From Theodoxus fluviatilis (taxonomy: Eukaryota; Mollusca; Gastropoda; Cycloneritida; Neritidae): a stretch of 64,000 nt of DNA. The position numbers were made by a program, and so were the translations under genes. Location of the stretch: the NCBI GenBank assembly GCA_034096865.1, contig JAWQFJ010001315.1, positions 80,235-144,234 of the forward strand, in the 5' to 3' direction. Shown here in pieces: positions 22,401 through 34,400 of the stretch (its first letter is position 1; every line of letters begins with the position of its first letter). The notes below the pieces were generated by a model. It ran no database searches. It saw nothing but the letters and a program-made list of their open reading frames with translations, and was not told the DNA's origin.

Positions 22401-25400
22401 TAGACTTCATAATGTACGTGTAGGTCACTAGAACAATGCTTGTCAAATCCTCTGTGTCTAAACTTGTATGCTTGTTCTGCAATCACAGGAAATGCCCCAG
22501 TTTCCCGCAGTGAAAACTCGCCTTCCCATGGAATCGTTTGGAGATGGTGCCATGATCTTGGAGTTTATCAGCGACTTCAAGCTCATCTTTGACTACAAGC
22601 AGTTCTTTCCTAAGGGATTTACATGGGGTATGTGCTTGTCCAATGTCTTGAATGATGTTTTCTTGGCTTTTAAAAAAGGATTTTATGTATAGGAGTGATT
22701 TTAGTTTTCTTGGCTCTTGCATATTTATGCCTGCCAAGGAGGTCATGTTTTTCCCTTGGTTTGTTCATTCATTCATTAGTTATTTGGCAAAATTAACTCC
22801 AAAAAGTCAAGATGGATTCTGATGAAATTTGGTGCACGGTCAGGGTTTCACCCAAGGACTAATCCATGCCATTTAGGAGGTTATCTGCTGTCTTGATTGG
22901 GACGTGGAGGCAAGGAACAGTCCATGACATGTAGGAGGTTATCTGCTGTCTTGATTGGGACGTGGAGGCAAGGAACAGTCCATGACATGTAGGAGGTTAT
23001 CTGCTGTCTTGTTTGGGACGTGGAGGCAAGGAACAGTCCATGCCATGTAGGAGGTTATCTGCTGTCTTGTTTGGGACGTGGAGGCAAGGAACAGTCCATG
23101 ACATGTAGGAGGTTATCTGCTGTCTTGTTTGGGGCGTGGAGGCAAGGAACAGTCCATGACATGTAGGAGGTTATCTGCTGTCTTGTTTGGGACGTGGAGG
23201 CAAGGAACAATCCATGCCATGTAGGAGGTTATCTGCTGTCTTGTTTGGGACGTGGAGGCAAGGAATAATCCATGCCATTTAGGAGGTTATCTGCTGTCTT
23301 GTTTGGGACGTGGAGGCAAGGAACAATCCATGACATTTAGGAGGTTATCTGCTGTCTTGTTTGGGACGTGGAGGCAAGGAACAATCCATGCCATTTAGGA
23401 GGTTATCTGCTGTCTTGTTTGGGACGTGGAGGCAAGGAACAATCCATGCCATTTAGGAGGTTATCTGCTGTCTTGTTTGGGACGTGGAGGCAAGGAACAA
23501 TCCATGACATTTAGGAGGTTATATGCTGTCTTGTTTGGGACGTGGAGGCAAGGAACAATCCATGACATTTAGGAGGTTATCTGCTGTCTTGTTTGGGACG
23601 TGGAGGCAAGGAACAATCCATGCCATTTAGGAGGTTATCTGCTGTCTTGTTTGGGACGTGGAGGCAAGGAACAATATATGACATTTAGGAGGTTATCTGC
23701 TGTCTTGTTTGGGGTGTGGAGGCAAGGAACAATCCATGCCATTTAGGAGGTTATCTGCTGTCTTGTTTGGGGTGTGGAGGCAAGGAACAATCCATGACAT
23801 TTAGGAGGTTATCTGCTGTCTTGTTTGGGGTGTGGAGGCAAGGAACAATCCATGACATTTAGGAGGTTATCTGCTGTCTTGTTTGGGACGTGGAGGCAAG
23901 GAACAATCCATGACATTTAGGAGGTTATCTGCTGTCTCTTTTGGGACGTGGAGGCAAGGAACAGTCCATGACATGTAGGAGGTTATCTGCTGTCTTGTTT
24001 GGGACGTGGAGGCAGGAACAATCCATGACATTTAGGAGGTTATCTGCTGTCTTGTTTGGGGTGTGGAGGCAAGGAACAATCCATGCCATTTAGGAGGTTA
24101 TCTGCTGTCTTGTTTGGGACGTGGAGGCAAGGAACAGTCCATGCCATTTAGGAGGTTATCTGCTGTCTTGTTTGGGACGTGGAGGCAAGGAACAATCCAT
24201 GCCATGTAGGAGGTTATCTGCTGTCTTGTTTGGGACGTGGAGGCAAGGAACAATCCATGACATTTAGGAGGTTATCTGCTGTCTTGTTTGGGACGTGGAG
24301 GCAAGGAACAATCCATGACATGTAGGAGGTTATCTGCTGTCTTGTTTGGGGTGTGGAGGCAAGGAACAATCCATGACATGTAGGAGGTTATCTGCTGTCT
24401 TGTTTGGGACGTGGAGGCAAGGAACAATCCATGACATTTAGGAGGTTATCTGCTGTCTTGTTTGGGGTGTGGAGGCAAGGAACAATCCATGACATTTAGG
24501 AGGTTATCTGCTGTCTTGTTTGGGACGTGGAGGCAAGGAACAATCCATGCCATTTAGGAGGTTATCTGCTGTCTTGTTTGGAGTGTGGAGGCAAGGAACA
24601 ATCCATGACATGTAGGAGGTTATCTGCTGTCTTGTTTGGGACGTGGAGGCAAGGAACAATCCATGCCATTTAGGAGGTTATCTGCTGTCTTGTTTGGGAC
24701 ATGGAGGCAAGGAACAGTCCATGACATGTAGGAGGTTATCTGCTGTCTTGTTTGGGACGTGGAGGCAAGGAACAGTCCATGACATTTAGGAGGTTATCTG
24801 CTGTCTTGTTTGGGACGTGGAGGCAAGGAACAATCCATGCCATTTAGGAGGTTATCTGCTGTCTTGTTTGGGACGTGGAGGCAAGGAACAATCCATGCCA
24901 TTTAGGAGGTTATCTGCTGTCTTGTTTGGGACGTGGAGGCAAGGAACAATCCATGCCATTTAGGAGGTTATCTGCTGTCTTGTTTGGGACGTGGAGGCAA
25001 GGAACAATCCATGCCATTTAGGAGGTTATCTGCTGTCTTGTTTGGGACGTGGAGGCAAGGAACAATCCATGACATGTAGGAGGTTATCTGCTGTCTTGTT
25101 TGGGGCGTGGAGGCATAAAGAACTATTTTGTCACTCATCATGAAGTTGATGACATCAAACTATTGATGACACTGGCATATGCTTTCTGCACTTGGAGAGA
25201 TCACTTTCAGCCACTAAAGTGAACTACACTTCCCAGCATCAGACCTGGCAAGCAGAACATCCTGCCTGAATGAATGATGCAGTTCGTGGTAGAGAAAGTG
25301 TGGCTTCCGTGTGCCCTCTCAGAGAGCTCTCAAGTTTAGAATGAGTCAGTATTTGCTTTCAGAGGTGAACATTTACATCTGTACTCGGTAAGATTCTGTA

Positions 25401-28400
25401 GTTTTACGGTTTAGTTATCCAACAGTTTTTCTAATAAAGTTAAACATGTGTATCATAGAAAACATGCATGCTTGCTTGGGGATGGTGGATGGGTTACCGC
25501 CTGTTAGCTCTCTTGAAGATGATGTGAAATTGTTGGTCTTGGAGCATGTGCATTGGGAACTCTGCACATTGGCAGGTTCCAGATTTTGTTGGGGTCATGA
25601 AGAGGTCACGCAACAATTCTATATGCATTGGCCCTCATGAATGGCTTTGCTCTACTGTGCACATTTAGTGAGATGAATAATTTCCACGTTTTTCCACTTG
25701 TTCTTGTAGTGAACATGCATATCATCATGATATTTCCTGAGATATTATCTTGATGCAAAAGTTATCTGATGCATGGTCTACCCACTGAGGTAATCAATAT
25801 TTGTGGTTCATGGGTGCTCCATTGCACTTGAAAAATGCCTTCATTAGAACATCTCTTTGACACTGTGTGCATGGCGCTGTGGTGCAGGCATGCTGGAGTC
25901 CGCCATCATGGACAGCGACGTGGATGGGCCGCTGTGTGACCTGCTGCAGATGTTGCTGGTGGCCATCTTCAACCTGCAGGAAGAGGAGGCAGAGGAGCTG
26001 CAGGAGATGGAGAAAGAGGAGCAGAACAACCAAGGTATGCAGAGGGGTTGAATGTTCAGGGATGTGAGAGAAACCGAAGAACCTAAAGGAGGGTAAAATA
26101 GTGATTTTAATGAAAGTTTGTAATCATCTCAGACCTCATTTCTCTGCAATGCCCACCATCACCCCTGCAAATCATCGGGCCACGTGAACATACTGTGAAC
26201 TTCTATCTACAACAAGCACAGTTTTGGTTAGGTGTCCACACCATCTCCACTCCTAAGGGATTCCATTAGGCTGCTTGCTTAAGCGCAAATCAAGGATGAA
26301 ATGCACAACAGTAAGCCCTCTTGGCCTGCCCATATACTTATGGGTGACTATGAAAAGTGGACAGCTACGGTAGTATGGTAATTTTTACAAGTCAAGTGAG
26401 GCTCAAGTGTTGCATCACAGGATGTCTAGTCGGGTTGAGATGATTCTTGATGGGAGATCCAGTCAGGGTGAGATGATGCATGATGGGAGGTCGTCAGGGT
26501 GAGATGATGCATGATGGGAGGTCCAGTCAGAATGAAATGATGCATGATGGGAGGTCCAGTCAGGGTGAGATGATGCATGATGGGAGGTCCAGTCAGGGTG
26601 AGATGATGCATGATGGGAGGTCCAGTCAGGGTGAGATGATGCATGATGGGAGGTCCAGTCAGAATGAAATGATGCATGCTGGGAGATCCAGTCAGGGTGA
26701 AATGATGCATGATGGGAGGTCAAGTCAGGGTGAAATGATGCATGCTGGGAGGTCCAGTCAGGGTGAAAATGATGCATGCTGGGAGGTCAAGTCAGGGTGA
26801 AATGATGCATGCTGGGAGGTCAAGTCAGGGTGAAATGATGCATGCTGGGAGGTCCAGTCAGGGTGAAATGATGCATGATGATAGGTCAACCCTGCGTTCC
26901 GTTGCACTCTGCTTCATCTCTGCTACGGTGTAGCAAGCTCAGGAGTTTCGATTGGTCGGTTTCTTTAATTATTTTTAAAGCACGTTACCATTAAAAGTAG
27001 AGGGTTTTGGAGGCCCCCTTTGAATACACGAATCTCCAATATTATTTCACACTCAAATTTTTCACTCTTGATCGAAGAAACGACTTAATAAAAGCATTAG
27101 GGGCGAAAATCCATTAATAACAAAAGGGAGGTAACCATCACCAGTCATAGAGGAAGGTCAACGGAATCCAAAAATGTGTGTCATCTGCTAAATCGTTACA
27201 CTCATGGGTATAAATGCCGACGTTTACTACAAATATCAAACCAATGCATACAATCCACTCTGCCACGGTGATGAGAGCACAAAAACATTTATTTATTCGA
27301 AATTTGACAGCAATCGGCACGTTTGCCACTTCCATTTTATGTAAACTCCATGGTTCGAAGCATGTTTACTGTGCTTAGTTCTGTTTAGTATGAGCCAATC
27401 AAATGCGGCTACGAGTTCTGTAGTTTCATCGTTGCTAGGCTCTAGCTGCTGCGCGACCTTGACAGGAAGTTGACCTCTGCCACTGGGTGAAACGTCACCA
27501 AAAATTGTGTATGAATGATTTTCGACCCTAATATTTTTATTAAGTCGTTTCTTCGATCAAGAGTGATACATTTGAGTGTGAAATAATATTGGGGATTCGT
27601 GTATTCAAAGGGGGCCTCCAAAACCCTCTACTTTTAATGGTAACGTGCTTTAAAAATAATTAAAGAAACCGACCAATCGCAACTCCTGAGCCTGCTACAC
27701 CGTAGCAGAGATGAAGCAGAGTGCACGGAACGCAGGGCAAGTCAGGATGAAATGATGCATGATGGGAGGTCCAGTCAGGATGAAATGATGCATGATGGGA
27801 GGTCAAGTCAGGATGAAATGATGCATGATGGGATGTCCAGTCAGGATGAAATGATGCATGATGGGAGGTCAAATTGGGAAGATATTTTGTATCAATGAAG
27901 GAAAGGATGAAAAATTGCTTTAATGGCTTGACCAATTTTCTGTAAATTTTGGGTCCAGTCAGAAGTGTATAGAAGGACAACTTTCTTTCTTGTCTCTTTC
28001 TTAGATAATATGTTGTTCTGATTATGCTTGAAGTGTTTTATTGAGGATGCTAATGATTTTGATGCTCTATTGCAAAACTAGTCATGAATCAGCACAGATT
28101 TCATTCTGCAAACAGATGGCATGTTGTGGTTGATTTCTGCATTGGTCAAACACTTTTCAGCCACTTCATGGATTCTTTTCATTTCAGACAAGGGAGATAA
28201 TCGGGAGGAGTATGGAGAGGAGGAAGAGCTGTCGGCCAACATGATTGAGTCTGCCACCACCATTGCCCTGCAGCAGCAGCAGACACACGGTACTGACTCA
28301 CTCTGTCTGACACTGTCCCCACTGTCATGAGACCAACACTGGGCTTGCTGTGTTAGTCATCCTGCTCTCTCCTTCTATCATTTCCCTGAGGGTTGGGAGT

Positions 28401-31400
28401 GTGAATTTATCCATTACATATCCCTACAAGATTTGTAAGAGGCAAATAGCTAGAGAAACTGTGACAACTTGCTGTTACTCTACCAGTTCCTATGATTGTG
28501 ATCAATAGCCTTACATAGCTTTGATAGGCTGTAAAACTTTCCGTCCTCCATCCATCCTTCCTCCTTCATCTAACCTGTAGCTGTGACTATCTCTCCCTTC
28601 TCCCCCACCCCCCCACTGCCACTCCCCACCCAACCCCACCAGTATGCTTCTGTCTTTTTCTGGTCCAGTCTCATGCATTGCTTGCACATATGGGGACATA
28701 TATTCAGGAATTAATGCTGTTAGCAATAGCATGAACACATAAGTTATGCTAGTAGCTTATAGATTGTCTGGTGGCAGTCATTGGGTTTTTGACTCGTATG
28801 CGAAGCAAAAGTGAGTATGTACTCACCCGTTTCGTGCGTCCGGGCGTCCGAAAACGTTAACGTTGGATTTTTCTCGGAGACTATTATTAAGTCTATCAAT
28901 AACAAATGTGGCATGATGGTGTATGATGACAAGGCCTCAAAAAACATACATAGTGACTTAACCTTGCTTCAAGGTCAAGGTCGCAGGGGCCATAAATGTT
29001 GTCTAAAAACCAGTCATTTTTCACATTTTCTCAATTTTCTCTGAAGTTTTTGAGATTGGATACCTGACCTATATATGGTATATAGGGCAAAGTAATCCCT
29101 ATCTTTTGATACCAGTTTGGTTGACCTTGCTTCAAGGTCAAGGTCACAGGAGCTCTTCAAAGTTTTATTGTATACATATTTTGAAGTGACCCTGAACTAT
29201 GGAAGATAACTGTTTCAAACTTAATAATTATGTGGGGCACATGTTATACTTTCATCATGAGACACATTTGGTCACATATCATCAAGGTCAAGGTCACTTT
29301 GACCCTTATGAAATGTGACCAAAATGGGGTAGTGAACCACTAAAAGTGACCATATCTCATGGTAGAAAGTGCCAATAAGCACCATTGTGCTTCCTATGTC
29401 TTGAATTAACAGCTTTGTGTTGCATGACCTTGGATGACCTTGACCTTGGGTCAAGGTCACATGTATTTTGGTAGGAAAAATGTGTAAAGCATTTCTTAGT
29501 GTATAATGTCATTGGTAGGTTTAGTTGTTTGACCTTGACCTTGAAGGTCACCTGAAGGTCAAGGTCAAGCATGTGAGTCTTATGGGCTTTGCCCTTCTTG
29601 TTTCTCACACACTCATGCATCCTATCCCCACCCCCACCCCTTCTCCCAACCCTTTTTTACCCCCGTCATAAAATGTTCTTACCGTTTGTCATGAAAATTG
29701 TGACACACGGATTTGTTGTGAACATTTGCTTGTTTGGATTAAATCCTGTTGTAGCCAGGGTTGCACGGCTTTCTTCTTTGTCTGCACTGGAACCCTGAAC
29801 TGCTCCATCTTGCCAGGCATGCCCCTGAAGGAGATGCTGCTGGACCAGTACACTCTCACTGAGATTCTGAGGCTGCATCTGCTGACGTCAGGAGCAAAGT
29901 CCACCTACAAGAATGCACGATTCCGCTACCAGCAGCGGGGTGGTTATGGCTCCATGGACGATGCTGGACTCAACCTTCGCCTGGAAGATTCTGGTCTGCT
30001 CAGGGCTTTGGGCAACGACAATGTCTTTGACCTTCCACCTGGTGAGCTTACCCCAGGGTATTTCTTCTCTTTTGCCTGAATAGAATGGCCATGTGCACTA
30101 GTATACTTCTGATCCCTGATGAACTACATTCTCACAGTTTTCATTTAGGCTCCAGTCTGAGCTTGTTTAGATAACAAAAGGCGTGCCACAACTCCCACTG
30201 CTAAGAATTTTAGGGCAAGTCAGTTGTGTGCACATAGACAACTTGGCTGTACGATCAGCAGTTATTGTGTTCATCACTAAACCCTTTGTGGAATCTAGGT
30301 AACCAGGAATATTTGCTGAACTGAGAAGGGCATTTGTGAAATTTCACATCTGCATTGATAAACTATCAGTATATCAGCAATAGACACTTTATTAGCAATT
30401 GTCAGTTTATGAGCTGTTACACAGACTAATCCAAAGCCCTTGCTATTTTCCAGAATGCAAATGAAAAAAACGCTTATCAATAGGTAAACTTTACTGGCAG
30501 ACATGTGCAATAGTCACTTATTAACACATACCTTTGTGCTCTTTGCAGACAAGAAACTGAAGCTGATCCACACCCTGGTGCTGCAGATTTTGTCTTATGC
30601 AGCTGTCCGCGACTTCATGGAGGAAAGCTATGAGAAACTGCGGCTGCTCAAGTACGACCTCAAACAGATGCAGTGGGCCGAGCAACGGCGAGAGAGGGAA
30701 GAGGCCCATGCCAAGTAAGTGCCTGGACATGGTCTTCACCAGGCTGCCTGTGTGTCCAGTAGATTTTTCACCTCATTTATGTAGTTCATTCATGCACATT
30801 TCTTGTGGTTGATGCGCTGCCTTAGTGTCTCATCACTAGGAAATCTTGAGAAGTCATGTCAAATTTCTTCCCATGAGCTGCGGAATGTAGCTTTTCAAAT
30901 AAGGTGTAGCACATCGAGCCTCATGGCAATGTGAAGCCAAGGTGTAGCACATCGAGCCTCGTGGCAATGTGAAGCCAAGGTGTAGCACATCGAGCCTCGT
31001 GGCAATGTGAAGCCAAGGTGTAGCACATCGAGCCTCGTGGCAATGTGAAGCCAAGGTGTAGCACATTGAGCCTCGTGGCAATGTGAAGCCAATGTGTAGC
31101 ACATCGAGCCTCGTGGCTATGTGAAGCCAAGGTGCAGCACATGAAGCCTCGTGGCAATGTGAAGCCAAGGTGTAGCACATCGAGCCTTGTGGCAATGTGA
31201 AGCCAAGGTGTAGCACATCGAGCCTCGTGGCAATGTGAAGCCAAGGTGTAGCACATCGAGCCTCGTGGCAATGTGAAGCCAAGGTGTAGCACATCGAGCC
31301 TCGTGGCAATGTGAAGCCAAGGTGCAGCACATCGAGCCTCGTGGCAATGTGAAGCCAAGGTGTAGCACATCGAGCCTCGTGGCAATGTGAAGCCAAGGTG

Positions 31401-34400
31401 CAGCACATCGAGCCTCGTGGCAATGTGAAGCCAAGGTGCAGCACATCGAGCCTCGTGGCAATGTGAAGCCAAGGTGTAGCACATCGAGCCTCGTGGCAAT
31501 GTGAAGCCAACGCTTGCCATAGCCATCATGAGGTGTCTTGCTATGCAACTCCAGCGAGTTAACACCGATTTTCTGAGTACCTTTGCCCACAGGAGAAAAA
31601 CACATGTAAACAATGATTTATTGACGTTACCTTCAAGGAAATGCCATTGCTTTTTCCTAAGTGATGAAATTATGTTGCTCTAGAATTAAAAGTGGTGGCG
31701 TCAGGGTAGTCAGTGCAAGATTTGTTTTAAACTTTGCATGTTGGGTATCATGTTTGTCAGTTGGCTGGCGTGTCTGTGGCAGGTACAAGAAGCGCATGGA
31801 AGAGAAGAACAGAGAAAGGGAAAAACGAATAGAATTCCTCAAGCAGCAGGAAGAGCTCAAAAAGACGGAGCTGAATGGGTGAGTGGGCGTTGTTTCATGA
31901 AACTGTTAGGTTTAATGAAAGTGTAAGGTTTCATACTTTGTGTTGTCAATTCCCTCCGTCTGCTACTCAATTAGCAACAGTTTTGCCTCTGCATATTAAA
32001 ACTTACTTAATTCAGTTTATCTTAATGGGTGAGAGGGTTTTGTTTCATGAAACTGTAAGATTTCCTACTTTTTGTTTGTTAATTCCCTCCGGCTAATGCA
32101 GTAGTCTTCCACGCAATCAGCATTTTCAGCTCTGTATGTTAAAATTACTTCATTAAGTTTGAATTCCATCAAACTTGTAAGCAAACCTGTAAACATCTGG
32201 CCTAAAACGTCTTCATCAGCTGTGCCCAGAAGTGATTCAGTAAAGATGCTCACATTTCTTGAGTCTCTTGTAATAGATTCACTAATATTGGTTTGCGTAC
32301 AGGTGGCATCTATTCCACTTTTTAACTCGAACAATCTTTTGCCTAATTTTATGAAACTGTATTGTCTGCACATGATCAGATACATTTCAAGAGAAATCTT
32401 GTCCACATCATCTGAATGGAGAAGAATTCTTTACAGAACCGTGATCTTCAGTGACTGTATGCATGTGGTAATTTGATGCATGCTTGGGTTGTCCTGGCAG
32501 AGACCGAGACTCGCCCACACCAGAGAGCCTGAAGAAAGGGAAGGGCAAAGCTTTGCTGAATGAAGACCAAGATACACCCAGTCCCCTCATGCCCGACTTC
32601 AAGGACTTGGACGATGGCCTCACCTCAGAAGAGCGAGAGGCGCTTCGGATCAAGGAGGAGAAGGAGGAGGCAAGAAAGAAGGCAGAGTTTGCCAGGAAGG
32701 AGAGTGACATGATAGACAAGATTCTGGAGTACCAGAGGACTAATGCCATGTACCCACTGGGGCGGGACCGCCACTACCGGCGCTACTGGCTCTTCAACGC
32801 TCTGCAGGGAGTGTTTGTGGAGGATGATGAGCAGTACCTATTCAACTCTGCAATGCAGGATCAAGACGAGAGGTCAGAAGCCCTCGGCATTCCTGAGTTG
32901 ACACGGGTAGATGAGAAGAGCACGAGTAGTGACAAGGAGAACGAGTCTCGGGGTGTGAAGGCCGGGGCAAGTGGAGCCAAGGCTCCGCAGGCAGGCGCAG
33001 ATGTGGTGGTCATCAGTGACAGCGAGAATGATGCTCAGCCGCCAGAGGCAGCCATGGAGCTGGATGAGGCTCCCCCAGAGCTGGAGAGTTTTCCCATGAA
33101 GACTGTCAGCAGCAGGTAAGCCTTTTTGTCATGCTCCCAAAGCCTGTCTACAGCGCACACTTATATCTGTGACACTTCATATCTCCCAAGTCTTTACTGA
33201 AGTAATTTATTCAGAAATGCCTTTCATTGCTACCGGAGTCATTGACGTGTGGCAGGAGAGGTCTCTTTTGCTGTGCCCCTGTTGATATTGTCCCTGTGTT
33301 CTTGACCATACATGGGACCTTGAACTTTGAGCCCCCCCCCCCCCCCCCCCCCCCCAAAACAAATAAATAAAGTTGTGGTTAATGAAACTTGGCCAAAATA
33401 AATAGGGTCAGTACAATCAGCTTTAACTATCTTATAGGACAGGGAAGATGGAACAGCAGGAAGTTTGTTGTTTACCTTCTCTTTATTTTCCCTCCATGAT
33501 TGAGAAAAAGTTTAGGGTTGGCAGGAAAAAAGGGCCTGTCGGGTTACATAACCAGCTTTTTGACTCACATGCGAAGCAAAAGTGAGTCTATGTACTGAGC
33601 CGTGTCGTCCGTCCGTCCGGGCGTCCGTCCGTCCGTCCGTCCGGGCGTCCGGGCGTCCGTAAAAAACTTAAACGTTGGATTTTTCTCGGAGACTATTAAG
33701 TCTATCAACACCAAATGTGGCATGATGGTGTATGATGACAAGGCCTCAAAAAACATACATAGTGACTTGACCTTGCTTCAAGGTCAAGGTCACAGGAGCC
33801 ATAAATGTGGTCTCAAAAACAGTCATTTTTCACATTTTCCCAATTTTCTCCCACGTTATTGAGAATGGCGACCTCAGCTACAAGTGGTATATAGGTCAAA
33901 GCAAGCCCTATCTTTTGATACCAGTTTGGTTGACCTTGCTTCAAGGTCAAGGTCACAGGAGCTCTTCAAAGTTGGATTGTATACATATTTTGAAGTGACC
34001 TTGACCCTGAACTATGGAAGATAACTGTTTCAAACTTAATAATTATGTGGGGCACATGTTATACTTTCATCATGAGACACATTTGGTCACATATCATCAA
34101 GGTCAAGGTCACTTTGACCCTTATGAAATGTGACCAAAATGGGGTAGTGAACCACTAAAAGTGACTATATCTCATGGTAGAAAGTGCCAATAAGCACCAT
34201 TGTGCTTCCTATGTCTTGAATTAACAGCTTTGTGTTGCATGACCTTGGATGACCTTGACCTTGGGTCAAGGTCACATGTATTTTGGTAGGAAAAATGTGT
34301 AAAGCATTTCTTCGTGTATGATGTCATTGGTAGGTTTAGTTGTTTGACCTTGACCTTGAAGGTCGCCTGAAGGTCAATGTCATATAAAGGTCAAGGTCAA

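Noticed and set aside
30854..31613. Complement frames up to 230 codons
   Set aside because: 38-bp minisatellite artefact inside intron 13.
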